Shown here piece by piece: positions 7,387 to 14,593 of a stretch of DNA of 16,730 bases; position 1 is the stretch's first letter; each line of letters begins with the position of its first letter. The notes beneath the pieces are model-generated. The model saw only the letters and a program-made list of their open reading frames with translations, had not been told where the DNA came from and made no database searches. The position numbers and the translations under genes are program-made. Source of the DNA: Thiopontia sp964647745 (GTDB lineage Bacteria; Pseudomonadota; Gammaproteobacteria; GCF-002020875); the NCBI GenBank assembly GCA_964647745.1, contig CAZYJG010000026.1:1-16730 (forward strand). Reading direction: 5' to 3'.

Positions 7387-7408
7387 GCTCTCCCATGGGG
7401 GGAGCCCT
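7379..7408 (-). terminator. Intrinsic terminator of the met operon, - strand
   Basis: AGGGCTCTCCC (7384-7394) pairs with GGGGGAGCCCT (7398-7408), 11 bp with one G-T pair and a 3-base loop. The A-run 7379-7384 becomes a T-run after the stem on the - strand. It ends the DUF4426 gene, and may also halt the convergent aldolase/dehydrogenase transcript. A second hairpin, CACCTG/CAGGTG (7424-7429/7436-7441), lies between it and the gene. Confidence 0.75.
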
Positions 7409-7460
7409 CTGTTGATGCTGGCCCACCTGAAGATCCAGGTGTCCGATAGATGGGAGCGCT

Positions 7461-7940
7461 TTAGCCGGTAAAGAAGTTCTGTGTGAACTCAATGGTCTCT
7501 GCACTGCCATTGTCGCTGGCACCCACACTGTCAGAACTGGTGCTGAAAGGGGTTGGGTCAACATGGATCTGGAACTTCAGGGTATCGTTATTGCCAATCC
7601 GGAACTGATCCAGATAGTAGATGGTGTTCTGTTCACGCACCGGGAAGAAGTGGAGCGTGCTCAACTGGTTGTTGAGGTTGGTTGTGGAGCCCCAGACCCG
7701 CGCAGGAATTGGGGCAGTGGTGCCATCCTGTCCTCTCTTCATCACGGTGATATTGATCACGGCCCTGTGGTTGCTTCGGACAATGCCGTGACGACGGGCA
7801 ACCTCAGCCGGGATGGAGTCCGAGCGGAAGGCGTTATAGTGGACAACATAGTCACCAAAGCTGACAGACTGTTCAGCACTGGCCTGAATAGAGATGAGCA
7901 ACCCGCAGAGCAGGGTGAAGAGGCTGGTTTTCAGTTTCAT
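7461..7940 (-). CDS. DUF4426 family exported protein
   Basis: A 159-aa protein of unknown function resembling the DUF4426 family, which commonly sits beside metW and metX in Pseudomonas-type gammaproteobacteria, as here. Residues 1-22 form a signal peptide (KLKTSLFTLLCGLLISIQASA), so the mature protein should be periplasmic. The mature part contains VHYNAF, RSNHRAVINITV and a Ser/Thr-rich segment before FTQNFFTG at the end; no catalytic motif is recognisable. The ATG at 7940 is chosen because AAAGGA stands 8 bp before it; a TTG at 7946 would be too close to that site. It is last in the gene row after metW (142-bp gap), and a terminator follows. Confidence 0.85.
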   Translation of the reverse strand: MKLKTSLFTLLCGLLISIQASAEQSVSFGDYVVHYNAFRSDSIPAEVARRHGIVRSNHRAVINITVMKRGQDGTTAPIPARVWGSTTNLNNQLSTLHFFPVREQNTIYYLDQFRIGNNDTLKFQIHVDPTPFSTSSDSVGASDNGSAETIEFTQNFFTG

Positions 7941-8082
7941 TTCCAATTTCCTTTGGTAGTTGTTGTATCAATATTGTTGTTATTTGCACGATAGATATTC
8001 TCCCAATTCCTGTGGGATTTCAAGCGTGACTTCACCCATTTACAGGGTGGGTGGAGGAGTTTGGAGTCTCTTGGAGAGGTCC

Positions 8083-8691
8083 CTAGTGGTAGGGGATCCG
8101 TTCAAAGCGGTAGATGGCTGTCTCACCCAACAGGTTTGGTGAGAGTCTCAGCAGGGCGGGTTCACGATGCTGGTTGTCGACAACAGTACGTTCCAGAATA
8201 CGGATCCCCTTCTCCTCACAGAGCTTCTCAAAGTCATCCACGGTACAGAGGTGGATGTTGGGTGTGTTGTACCAGCTGTTGGGTAGCGCCCGGGTTACCG
8301 GCATCCTGCCACCAAACATCAGCTGCAGACGGTTTTTCCAGTGTCCAAAGTTGGGGAATGTGATGATCCCCTGTTTCCCGACACGCAGCATCTCATCCAG
8401 CAGTTGGTCCGGAAAGTTCATCGCCTGTAGCGTCAGGCTCATGATGACATAATCAAAGGAGTCGTCATCAAAATAGTCCGCCAGCCCACGGTCCAGATCA
8501 GACTGAATCACGTTGATCCCGTTTTCCAGGCTACTGAGCACATTGCTGTCATCCAGCTCCAGCCCGTACCCCTCGATATTGAGATGATCTGTCAGGTATC
8601 TCAACAGTGTCCCGTCACCACAACCCAGATCGAGAATCCGGGTTCCCGGCTGAATCCAGTTGCATATCATCTCCTGATCAGGACGAAGCAT
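8083..8691 (-). CDS. metW: MetW, methionine biosynthesis methyltransferase-like protein
   Basis: A 202-aa class I SAM-dependent methyltransferase-fold protein. MetW is found with MetX in many proteobacteria and is required for, or stimulates, its homoserine acyltransferase activity. The SAM-binding motif ILDLGCGDGTLL is at 19-30, followed by the acidic GYGLELDD, and the family-typical IITFPNFGHWKNR and WYNTPNIHLCT are present. The ATG at 8691 is preferred; a GTG at 8697 would overlap the metX stop as GTGA, and either way the two genes are translationally coupled. The ribosome site GGAGGGAG lies within the end of metX. Confidence 0.94.
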   Translation of the reverse strand: MLRPDQEMICNWIQPGTRILDLGCGDGTLLRYLTDHLNIEGYGLELDDSNVLSSLENGINVIQSDLDRGLADYFDDDSFDYVIMSLTLQAMNFPDQLLDEMLRVGKQGIITFPNFGHWKNRLQLMFGGRMPVTRALPNSWYNTPNIHLCTVDDFEKLCEEKGIRILERTVVDNQHREPALLRLSPNLLGETAIYRFERIPYH

Positions 8692-8693
8692 GA

Positions 8694-9878
8694 TCACTCT
8701 CCCTCCATGGCAGATTGGGGTTCGGCAGGTGGTGTGGCGATCCGCCCCATATAGGCGTGAAAGACATCAAGATAGTGGGCGATGGGCATCAGGAAGGCGT
8801 CATGTCCCTGATGGGCACTGATTTCAGCATAGCTGACGCTCAGGTCATTATCCAGCAGGGCACGAACCAGCTCCTGTGAGCGCTGGGGCGAGAAGCGCCA
8901 GTCACTGGTAAAGGAGATTACACAAAATTTTGCTGTCACACTGCGCAGAGCCTCAGCCAGATCATCCCCATGGGGATGGGCCGGGTCAAAGTAGTCGAGT
9001 GCCTTGGTCATCAGCAGGTAGGTGTTGGCATCAAATTTACCCACAAAAGAGTCTGCCTGATAACGCAGATAGCTCTCTACCTGAAACTCTACCCCATAAT
9101 CGTACTTTATCTGACCCTCTCGCAGCTCACGGCCAAACTTTGTCCCCATCGACTCATCCGAGAGGTAGGTGATATGGCCCAGCATTCGGGCCAGTCGCAG
9201 CCCCCGCTCGGGAAGGGTGCCCTGTTCCAGATAGCGCCCCTCATGGAAGTCTGGATCGGTGCGGATTGCCTGCCGGGCCACCTCATTGAATGCAATGTTC
9301 TGTGCCGTAAGCTTGGGGGCGGCGGCAATGACAACGGCATGTTGAATCCGCTCCGGAAAGGCGATGCTCCACTGCAGCACCTGCATGCCACCGAGGCTTG
9401 CCCCGATAGCCGCTGCCCACTGGCCAATTTCCAGTTCATCGGCCAGCCGGGCCTGACTATTGACCCAGTCCTCTACGGTAACGATTGGAAAGTCTGGCCC
9501 GTAGGGCTTTCCTGTCTCCGGGTTGGTGCTGATGGGGCCTGTAGAGCCATTGCACCCTCCGAGATTGTTGGGACAGACCACGAAGAAACGGTTGGTATCA
9601 ATCGGTTTTCCTGGGCCGATTGCAGTCTCCCACCAGCCCGGCTTGCGCTCCGGCTTGCCGTCACGATCGAGGTGGTACCCTGCGGCATGGTGGCTGCCCG
9701 AGAGGGCATGGCAGATCAGGATGGCATTGCTCTTCTCGGCATTGAGCACTCCGTAGGTCTCGTAGACCAACTCATAGCTCCCCAGTGTGGTGCCACTGAC
9801 CAGCTCCAGGGGCTGATCAAAGTGGATGGTTTGTGGGGTGACCAGACCGACGGAGTCTTGTGGAAACTGCTCAGGCAT
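8694..9878 (-). CDS. metX: Homoserine O-acyltransferase (MetX family)
   Basis: Acylates homoserine in the first committed step of methionine synthesis. The protein is a 394-aa alpha/beta-hydrolase-fold enzyme with the catalytic triad Ser161 (GASLGGMQ), Asp326 (TSDWRF) and His359 (QGHDAF), plus the substrate-pocket segments CHALSGSHHAAG (56-67) and NNLGGCNGSTGP (104-115). Proteobacterial MetX proteins partnered with MetW generally use succinyl-CoA, which I infer here, but the acyl donor cannot be settled by eye. The ATG at 9878 lacks an obvious ribosome site. The stop overlaps or abuts the metW start. The gene follows yggT after 117 bp, so it may be partly driven from its own promoter, although I see none that is convincing. 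Confidence 0.95.
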   Translation of the reverse strand: MPEQFPQDSVGLVTPQTIHFDQPLELVSGTTLGSYELVYETYGVLNAEKSNAILICHALSGSHHAAGYHLDRDGKPERKPGWWETAIGPGKPIDTNRFFVVCPNNLGGCNGSTGPISTNPETGKPYGPDFPIVTVEDWVNSQARLADELEIGQWAAAIGASLGGMQVLQWSIAFPERIQHAVVIAAAPKLTAQNIAFNEVARQAIRTDPDFHEGRYLEQGTLPERGLRLARMLGHITYLSDESMGTKFGRELREGQIKYDYGVEFQVESYLRYQADSFVGKFDANTYLLMTKALDYFDPAHPHGDDLAEALRSVTAKFCVISFTSDWRFSPQRSQELVRALLDNDLSVSYAEISAHQGHDAFLMPIAHYLDVFHAYMGRIATPPAEPQSAMEGE

Positions 9879-9995
9879 GGCGAGAGTGTAATGACTGTTT
9901 GGTTTGGGTGCAATCAGCGGAGGAGTGGGTGCTGGATTCTTGATTGAGGTTCTGGACTCTCCCCTGCTACCGGTAGAGGCTCTCTCCAGAGTTCA
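9879..9995 (-). other. yggT-metX intergenic gap with a 10-bp palindrome
   Basis: This 117-bp gap contains the perfect palindrome CTACCGGTAG (9967-9976), extendable to a short bulged stem with CCCT and AGG. No T-run follows on the - strand, so it is not a normal terminator. It might be an operator or mRNA structure ahead of metX. No SAM riboswitch or Met-box-like pattern is recognisable. Confidence 0.3.
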
Positions 9996-10574
9996 CTATC
10001 GCAGCAACATTCCGGCAATATCCTGTAACGGTGCAACAAGGAGGAATTCGGCAACCTTGATTCCAAGCAGTGCAATGATCGGTGTGAAATCGACCCCGGC
10101 TGTGGGCGGTATGCGCCGTCGAATGGGGCCTAGTAACGGGTCACTCAGCTGCTGCAGCATGGAGACACCAGGGTGGTGAGCATGTGGCTGAAACCAGCTC
10201 AATACTGCAAGGATAATGATGGACCAGAAGAAGATGCCGGCAGTCAGAGAGAGGAGTTCGGTGACCGAGAGAATGGCCAGCCCCAGCAGGTTTGCCTGAA
10301 TGCCCTGCAGCGAGGCGATCAACAGCAGATGGAGGAACTGCAGTAGCAGAAGCAGGACAAGTGATGCACTATCGATCCGCCTTGAGGAGGGGAGCAGGGG
10401 GCGGATGGGGCGCAGAACCGGATCGCTGATTCGTGAAACGGTCTGTGAGATCGGGTTGTAGAAGTCAACACGCATCAACTGGAAGAGAAAGCGCAGCAGG
10501 AGAATCAGGATCACAATACCGAATAGCGCCTGCAGCAGGAAGAGTCCGGCACCGGATGTATGGGACATTGGCAT
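9996..10574 (-). CDS. yggT: YggT family integral membrane protein
   Basis: A 192-aa inner-membrane protein with two YGGT repeats, each having a hydrophobic helix followed by a motif of the form DP(V/L)L-P-R. The first is SRISDPVLRPIRPLLP and the second LSDPLLGPIRRRIPP, about 95 residues apart. The function is not firmly known; related proteins are linked to osmotic tolerance and division or photosystem assembly. The ATG at 10574 sits one base after the proC stop and uses GGGGA within proC as ribosome site, so it is coupled to proC. A second ATG two codons later is an alternative start. The proC-yggT order is conserved in gammaproteobacteria. Confidence 0.92.
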   Translation of the reverse strand: MPMSHTSGAGLFLLQALFGIVILILLLRFLFQLMRVDFYNPISQTVSRISDPVLRPIRPLLPSSRRIDSASLVLLLLLQFLHLLLIASLQGIQANLLGLAILSVTELLSLTAGIFFWSIIILAVLSWFQPHAHHPGVSMLQQLSDPLLGPIRRRIPPTAGVDFTPIIALLGIKVAEFLLVAPLQDIAGMLLR

Positions 10575-10575
10575 T

Positions 10576-11415
10576 TCAGTCGTTCCCCAGGATATCGGCC
10601 AGTTCAATGGAGCGGTCACGGGCGGCAGTGAGGGCATTCAATACGATCTCCTCCAGCCCCTGTTCCTGAAAGAGGGCGATTGCCCGCTCGGTGGTCCCGC
10701 CGGGTGAGGTCACCATCTTGCGCAGGTCGGCACTGCTCTCCGGCCGTTCCAGGGCCATCTTGGCAGCCCCGAATGCGGTCTGAAGGGTGAGGATGCGAGC
10801 CGTCTCCTCCGGCAGCCCCAGCTCCTTTCCGGCTGCCTCCATCGCCTCCATCAGGAGAAAAAAGTAGGCGGGTCCACTGCCGGAGAGTGCAGTCACTGCA
10901 TCCAGCTGCTGCTCCTCTTCCAGCCAGATGGCAGTTCCCACGGCACGCATGATAGACTCGGCAAGATCCTTCTGCTGTTCGCTAACATGCGGATTGGCAT
11001 AGAGCCCTGTGGCACCACTGCGAAGCAGGGCCGGGGTGTTGGGCATGGTGCGGACAATCGCACAGCCGCCACCCAGCCAGCGCTGAAGATCAGACTCCCT
11101 GACCCCTGCAGCAATTGAGATAATCAGCGCAGAGTCATCAGGACGCTCTCCAATTGCCGCTCCAATCTCCGTTGCAACCTTGGCAAGAATCTGGGGCTTC
11201 ACCGCCAGCACAATGGCGTCAGCTCCCTCTACCGCTGCACGATTGTCGGAGAGGAAGGGGATGATCCCAAACTTCTCCTGCATCATCTCCAGCCGCTCCT
11301 GCTTGGGGTCCGAAACCTGAATGTTGGAACCTGGACAATTTCCCGAAATCAGGCCGCCAATCAGGCTGAAGGCCATGTTTCCGCCACCAATGAATGCAAT
11401 TTTTCGATTTTTCAT
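10576..11415 (-). CDS. proC: Pyrroline-5-carboxylate reductase
   Basis: Reduces 1-pyrroline-5-carboxylate to proline with NAD(P)H, the last step of proline synthesis. The 279-aa product has the Rossmann motif IGGGNMA (9-15), AVKPQ (71-75), MPNTP (124-128), ALSGSGPAY (176-184) and the C-terminal signature VTSPGGTTERA (235-245). The frame extends to 11487, but the added residues are not PyrC/ProC-like and ATG 11415 precedes the typical MKNRKIAFIG start. In Pseudomonas-type genomes yggS and pilT lie upstream; here the next gene is a divergent HesB-like gene, so the block has been broken at this point. Confidence 0.96.
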   Translation of the reverse strand: MKNRKIAFIGGGNMAFSLIGGLISGNCPGSNIQVSDPKQERLEMMQEKFGIIPFLSDNRAAVEGADAIVLAVKPQILAKVATEIGAAIGERPDDSALIISIAAGVRESDLQRWLGGGCAIVRTMPNTPALLRSGATGLYANPHVSEQQKDLAESIMRAVGTAIWLEEEQQLDAVTALSGSGPAYFFLLMEAMEAAGKELGLPEETARILTLQTAFGAAKMALERPESSADLRKMVTSPGGTTERAIALFQEQGLEEIVLNALTAARDRSIELADILGND

Positions 11416-11475
11416 GGGAAATGATTCTATCCTCCGTTTCCGGTCTTGGCCACCACCCTCTGAACAGGTGAGCAT

Positions 11476-11500
11476 AAACCCGACCAAAAGAGTCAGGAAA
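11476..11500. promoter_or_regulatory. Possible IscR-type (type 1) operator
   Basis: The 25-bp stretch matches the E. coli IscR type 1 consensus at 20 of 25 positions by my hand alignment. It includes CCCGAC (11479-11484) and AGTCAGG (11491-11497), with GAC and AGTC at the correct distance. It lies just upstream of the -35 region of the promoter proposed for the HesB-like gene. That an IscR protein exists in this organism is inferred. Confidence 0.35.
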
Positions 11501-11526
11501 ATCCTTTTCCTTTATCAGGATGGTGG

Positions 11527-11532
11527 TACAAT
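11527..11532 (+). promoter_or_regulatory. Probable -10 box for the HesB-like gene
   Basis: TACAAT lies 38 bp before the ATG. The 17-bp-distant -35 position reads CTTTTC, a poor match, so the promoter may need an activator. The upstream IscR-like site is in a fitting place. Confidence 0.4.
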
Positions 11533-11569
11533 TGGAGGATCTGATGAAACAAAAAAGAGGTTTAGAGTG

Positions 11570-11932
11570 ATGGCAGTTGCAGTTACCGATGAGTTCAAGA
11601 TTTCCAGTGATGCAGAGCAGCAGTTGGCTGCGCTGCTGCAGTCCGAGGACAATGAGGAGATCAAGGGTGTTCGTATCTATGTTGCAGGCAGTGGCTGCAG
11701 CGGCACACAGTGGGGGATGACCTTTGCCGACTCCATTGGTGATGAGGATGCGGTACTGGAGTCTGATGAGTTGAATATCTATGTGGATCCACAGTGTCTG
11801 GCCACCCTGGATGGTGTGGAGATTGACTATATCAATGGCCCACAGGGTCCAAGCTTTGTCTTCAACAACACCAAGGCACCAGCCGGTGGCGGGTGTGGAA
11901 CCTGCGGATCTGCAGGGGGTGGCTGTTCATAG
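11570..11932 (+). CDS. HesB/IscA-like iron-sulfur protein with Gly/Cys-rich tail
   Basis: A 120-aa protein of the HesB/IscA (A-type Fe-S carrier) fold, which in well-studied members receives and passes on clusters in the cytoplasm. The N-terminal half has the family pattern KISSDAEQQLAALL then VRIYVAGSGCSG with Cys43. YVDPQC, IDYINGPQGPSFVFNN and a glycine-rich tail with Cys109, Cys112 and Cys119 follow. Classical IscA and ErpA end in CGC; here the spacing is CGTC with an additional cysteine, so it is a divergent branch and the carrier role is inferred. The ATG at 11570 is chosen over upstream in-frame starts because homology begins there and the -10 box lies at 11527. It is monocistronic, with a strong terminator directly after it. 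Confidence 0.85.
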   Translation: MAVAVTDEFKISSDAEQQLAALLQSEDNEEIKGVRIYVAGSGCSGTQWGMTFADSIGDEDAVLESDELNIYVDPQCLATLDGVEIDYINGPQGPSFVFNNTKAPAGGGCGTCGSAGGGCS

Positions 11933-11951
11933 AGGGCAGCACGATCTGGCA

Positions 11952-11982
11952 GAAAAACCCGGGGCTGGCTCCCGGGTTTTTC
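11952..11982. terminator. Strong bidirectional intrinsic terminator
   Basis: GAAAAACCCGGG (11952-11963) and CCCGGGTTTTTC (11971-11982) form a perfect 12-bp stem with loop GCTGGCT. A-run on one side and T-run on the other make it work in both directions, ending both the HesB-like gene (+) and the hemJ operon (-). Confidence 0.88.
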
Positions 11983-12013
11983 CGTTCTGGGGTGGAGGGG
12001 TTGCGGGTTGTGG

Positions 12014-12520
12014 CTACCGCAAGAGTGGTTTGACAACGACCAGGATGACAATTCCAATCAGCAACAGGGTGGGGATCTCATTGAAGAAGCGGTAGAAGGT
12101 GTGGCTCTTGCGGTTTTCTCCCTCTCTGAAGATGATGAGATATCTCCAGCACTGATAGTGGTAAATCAGTAGCAGAACCACCAGCATCAACTTGAGCATC
12201 AGCCACTCCGGAAACGTCCACTGCCACAGATCAACCATCCATACCCCAGTCGCCAGGGTCAGAATTGCCGCAGGGGTCATGATGTACCGGAAAAGCTTCT
12301 GCTCCATGATTTTCAGTGTCTCATCGGTGTCGCTGCTCTCATTCATCGCATGGTAGACAAAGAGACGCGGCAGGTAGAAAAGCCCGGCAAACCAGGAGAT
12401 CAGGCCAAGCAGGTGGATCACCTTTGCACTCAGGAAACTCTCCCTGAAGTAGATAAATAGCGTGCCAACCACAATGGCCAGAATAGTGGGCTGGGCAATT
12501 TTCAGAAGGGTTCGGTTCAT
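12014..12520 (-). CDS. hemJ: Protoporphyrinogen IX oxidase, HemJ type
   Basis: A 168-aa membrane protein of the HemJ family, which oxidises protoporphyrinogen IX in heme synthesis in bacteria lacking HemG or HemY. Family features are KVIHLLGLISWFAGLFYLPR with conserved His36, the following RLFVYHA, FRYIMTPA, and Lys110 in LKLMLVVLLLIYH. About five hydrophobic helices are visible. The first (about 10-25) precedes the usual HemJ start and is an apparent N-terminal addition. The ATG at 12520 has a good ribosome site (AGGAGA) and overlaps the ClC stop by 4 bp (ATGA), so translation is coupled. The other extra codons in this frame are antisense or upstream read-through of the ClC gene. Confidence 0.9.
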   Translation of the reverse strand: MNRTLLKIAQPTILAIVVGTLFIYFRESFLSAKVIHLLGLISWFAGLFYLPRLFVYHAMNESSDTDETLKIMEQKLFRYIMTPAAILTLATGVWMVDLWQWTFPEWLMLKLMLVVLLLIYHYQCWRYLIIFREGENRKSHTFYRFFNEIPTLLLIGIVILVVVKPLLR

Positions 12521-13809
12521 TGTTCTCCTCGCTGGGTAAACTCTTTTGCCAGTGCCTGATAGAGGGGGGTTGGGCAGAATAGCCTCGATACACCAAAGGC
12601 GATAAAGGCAGTGGCCATGAGCGGCAGTAACATCTGCTGATTGTCGGTCATCTCCATGATGATTACAAAGGCGGTAATGGGTGTCTGGATCATGCCGGCG
12701 AAGTAACCGGCAATCCCCAACAGGATTACAGCAGAGAGAATCTCGGCTGGAAACCACTGTGCAATCCCGGCCCCCAGCCCAGCCCCGGTAGCCAGTGAGG
12801 GGCCGAAGATACCGCCGGGAATGCCGGCAAGGAATGATGATATGGTGGCCAGCATCTTGAGAAATGGATAGAGCAGCCCAAACTCCCCCTCACCGGAGAT
12901 GATCGCCTGTGTCTCATGGTATCCGGTCCCGAATATGCTGTTCCCGGAGAGCAGCCCCAGGGTGGCCAGAGTCAGGCCACAGAGTGCCGGGATGATGATG
13001 GGGTGGGCACGCAGATGCGGGGCAATACGACGCGTTCCATGAATCAGCCCCGATGCAAAGAGTCCGCCAACCACCCCGCCAGCAAGGCCACAGACCAGAA
13101 CGGCACCAAGCCCTGTGAGGGTGAACGGCAGGGCCGCACCGCTGTGGCCAAAGTAGCTGTACTCTCCCAGAATGAGAAGAGCAATGACCCCGGAGATCAG
13201 TATGGCGCCCAGAATTAGACTATTGATGCGTCCATTAATGGAGCGGCTGAGCTCCTCAATTGCAAAAAAGATCCCTGCCAGAGGGGCATTGTATACCGCG
13301 GCAAGTCCAGCAGCACCGCCGGCAAGTATCAGACCATAGTCTAGGTTGTAACGGGGGAAATGGGCATAGCGCCCCATTGAGAAGAGAATGGAGCTCCCAA
13401 TATGGACTGCCGGCCCTCCACGCCCAACGGAGGCCCCGCAGAGGAGCCCCAGCAGTGTGAGCAGGATCTTCCCTGCTGCAAGTTTCAGGGAGAGCAGGGT
13501 TTTTCGTGCCTCATGGGAGGCCATCTCCAGTGCTGCAACGGTTTGTGGGATTCCACTCCCCTGTGCATTGGGGAAGTAGTTTCTGGTGAGCAGAGAGATC
13601 ACCACCAGTCCGACCGGTGCGAGCAGGAACGGCAGCCAGGGGGAGTGGCTGACCATCTCCCTGAAGAGGAACTCAACATGCTGGCCAAGGATCACAAAGA
13701 GTGCAACCGATCCACCGGTGGCCAGTGCCCCACCCCAGAAGACCAGCTGCCTCTTCCACAACTTTCTGGAGGAGATCTGGATACGGGTGCGCTGCAGTTT
13801 TTCTCTCAT
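12517..13809 (-). CDS. ClC-family chloride channel lacking the external gating glutamate
   Basis: A 430-aa inner-membrane ClC protein with no C-terminal CBS domains. Selectivity motifs are present: GSGIP (84-88), GRGGPAVHIGS (129-139), GGIFGP (332-337) and the pore tyrosine Tyr417 in PTPLY. Where ClC antiporters have GREGP or GKEGP, the glutamate is replaced by Gly131 (codon GGA, nt 13417-13419). The internal acidic pair at 185-186 (IEEL) is kept. Loss of the external glutamate uncouples proton movement in characterised ClC proteins, so this one may act as a passive anion channel; that is inference. The ATG at 13809 is the first start that fits, with a weak ribosome site. It lies 19 bp after the HAD phosphatase gene and overlaps hemJ by 4 bp. 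Confidence 0.93.
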   Translation of the reverse strand: MREKLQRTRIQISSRKLWKRQLVFWGGALATGGSVALFVILGQHVEFLFREMVSHSPWLPFLLAPVGLVVISLLTRNYFPNAQGSGIPQTVAALEMASHEARKTLLSLKLAAGKILLTLLGLLCGASVGRGGPAVHIGSSILFSMGRYAHFPRYNLDYGLILAGGAAGLAAVYNAPLAGIFFAIEELSRSINGRINSLILGAILISGVIALLILGEYSYFGHSGAALPFTLTGLGAVLVCGLAGGVVGGLFASGLIHGTRRIAPHLRAHPIIIPALCGLTLATLGLLSGNSIFGTGYHETQAIISGEGEFGLLYPFLKMLATISSFLAGIPGGIFGPSLATGAGLGAGIAQWFPAEILSAVILLGIAGYFAGMIQTPITAFVIIMEMTDNQQMLLPLMATAFIAFGVSRLFCPTPLYQALAKEFTQRGEQ

Positions 13810-13828
13810 GGCTGTCCGGAGACCCCAG

Positions 13829-14491
13829 CTACTTCTGATCTCGAAGCGATAGGATTGGCCACCCCTTCTCTTCGGCAACGCCGCTCAGGATCTCGTCCGG
13901 ATCGACAGCAACCGGGTGGTCGACACGATTCAGGAGAGCGAGGTCATTATGGGAGTCGCTATAGAAGGTACTCCCCTCGATTGAGAGTCCTTGCCCTGCA
14001 AGCCACTCATTGAGGCGGGTAATCTTCCCCTCCTTGTAGGAGGGGACCCCATCGACCCGGCCAGTATACTCCCCATCCACCTGCTCCGGCTCTGTGGCAA
14101 TCAGATGGTCAATCCCCAATAGCGCAGCGATCGGTTCAGTAATGAAGCGGTTGGTTGCAGTGATGATCAGCAGGGTATCCCCTTTGTTGCGGTGAGAATC
14201 AATCAGTGCCTCCGCCTTTGGCAGCATGATGGGGTGAATATCCTCCCGGATAAAGAGCTCGCGCCACTCATTCAGTAGTGCAGCGGAGTGGGCGGCCAGC
14301 GGTTCGAACTGAAACTCCAGCCACTCCTGGATATTGAGCCTCCCCTGTTGGTACTCCTCATAGAAGCGGTCATTCTCCTGTCGGTAGAGAATGGGATCCA
14401 CATGGCCATGGCGGACCAGAAACTCCCCCCACAGATGGTCGCTGTCCCCTGCAATCAGGGTGTTGTCGAGGTCAAAGATGGCCAGCGCCAT
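13829..14491 (-). CDS. HAD-superfamily (SerB-like, subfamily IB) phosphatase
   Basis: A 220-aa cytoplasmic phosphatase with the full HAD set. Motif I is FDLDNT, with nucleophile Asp7 and general acid Asp9; motif II is IITATN (Thr111 or Thr113); the lysine region is YKEGK (152-156); motif IV is YSDSHND (177-183). The helical cap between about 15 and 90 fits the subfamily that contains phosphoserine phosphatase. In Pseudomonas a homologue of this kind beside rppH has been described as a histidinol-phosphate phosphatase; the same neighbour is present here divergently, so that role is possible but not shown. The ATG at 14491 has AGGAGAG 8 bp upstream, and a TACAAT -10 box lies at 14535-14530. It leads the operon with the ClC and hemJ genes. 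Confidence 0.9.
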   Translation of the reverse strand: MALAIFDLDNTLIAGDSDHLWGEFLVRHGHVDPILYRQENDRFYEEYQQGRLNIQEWLEFQFEPLAAHSAALLNEWRELFIREDIHPIMLPKAEALIDSHRNKGDTLLIITATNRFITEPIAALLGIDHLIATEPEQVDGEYTGRVDGVPSYKEGKITRLNEWLAGQGLSIEGSTFYSDSHNDLALLNRVDHPVAVDPDEILSGVAEEKGWPILSLRDQK

Positions 14492-14529
14492 GGAAGGGTC
14501 TCTCCTGTGTGGTTGATCTGTTGTGGCGT

Positions 14530-14535
14530 ATTGTA
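14530..14535 (-). promoter_or_regulatory. -10 box for the HAD-ClC-hemJ operon
   Basis: TACAAT on the - strand, 38 bp upstream of the HAD ATG. The -35 position is not close to consensus. Confidence 0.4.
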
Positions 14536-14561
14536 CAGCAAGCAAACTGCCCCCACTTATG

Positions 14562-14570
14562 TGCTAAACT
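14562..14570 (+). promoter_or_regulatory. Extended -10 promoter candidate for the uORF-rppH unit
   Basis: TGCTAAACT fits the extended -10 form TGn plus a 4/6 hexamer. It would start transcription near 14577, about 17 bases before the short ORF start. Confidence 0.35.
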
Positions 14571-14593
14571 TCAAGCAGACTATAAGGGACTCC

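Noticed and set aside
7941..7946. TTG start for the DUF4426 gene
   Set aside because: The ribosome site AAAGGA is only 2 bp before the TTG but 8 bp before the ATG at 7940.
8970..9947. 325-codon + strand frame opposite metX
   Set aside because: Shadow of metX; the - strand protein has the full catalytic triad and conserved motifs.
9879..9995. SAM riboswitch before metX
   Set aside because: Only one short palindrome is present; none of the conserved elements of known SAM riboswitches could be recognised.
11457..11469. 13-base match (inverted) to the terminator arm at 3175-3187
   Set aside because: Single short match between unrelated places, without flanking similarity; compatible with chance.
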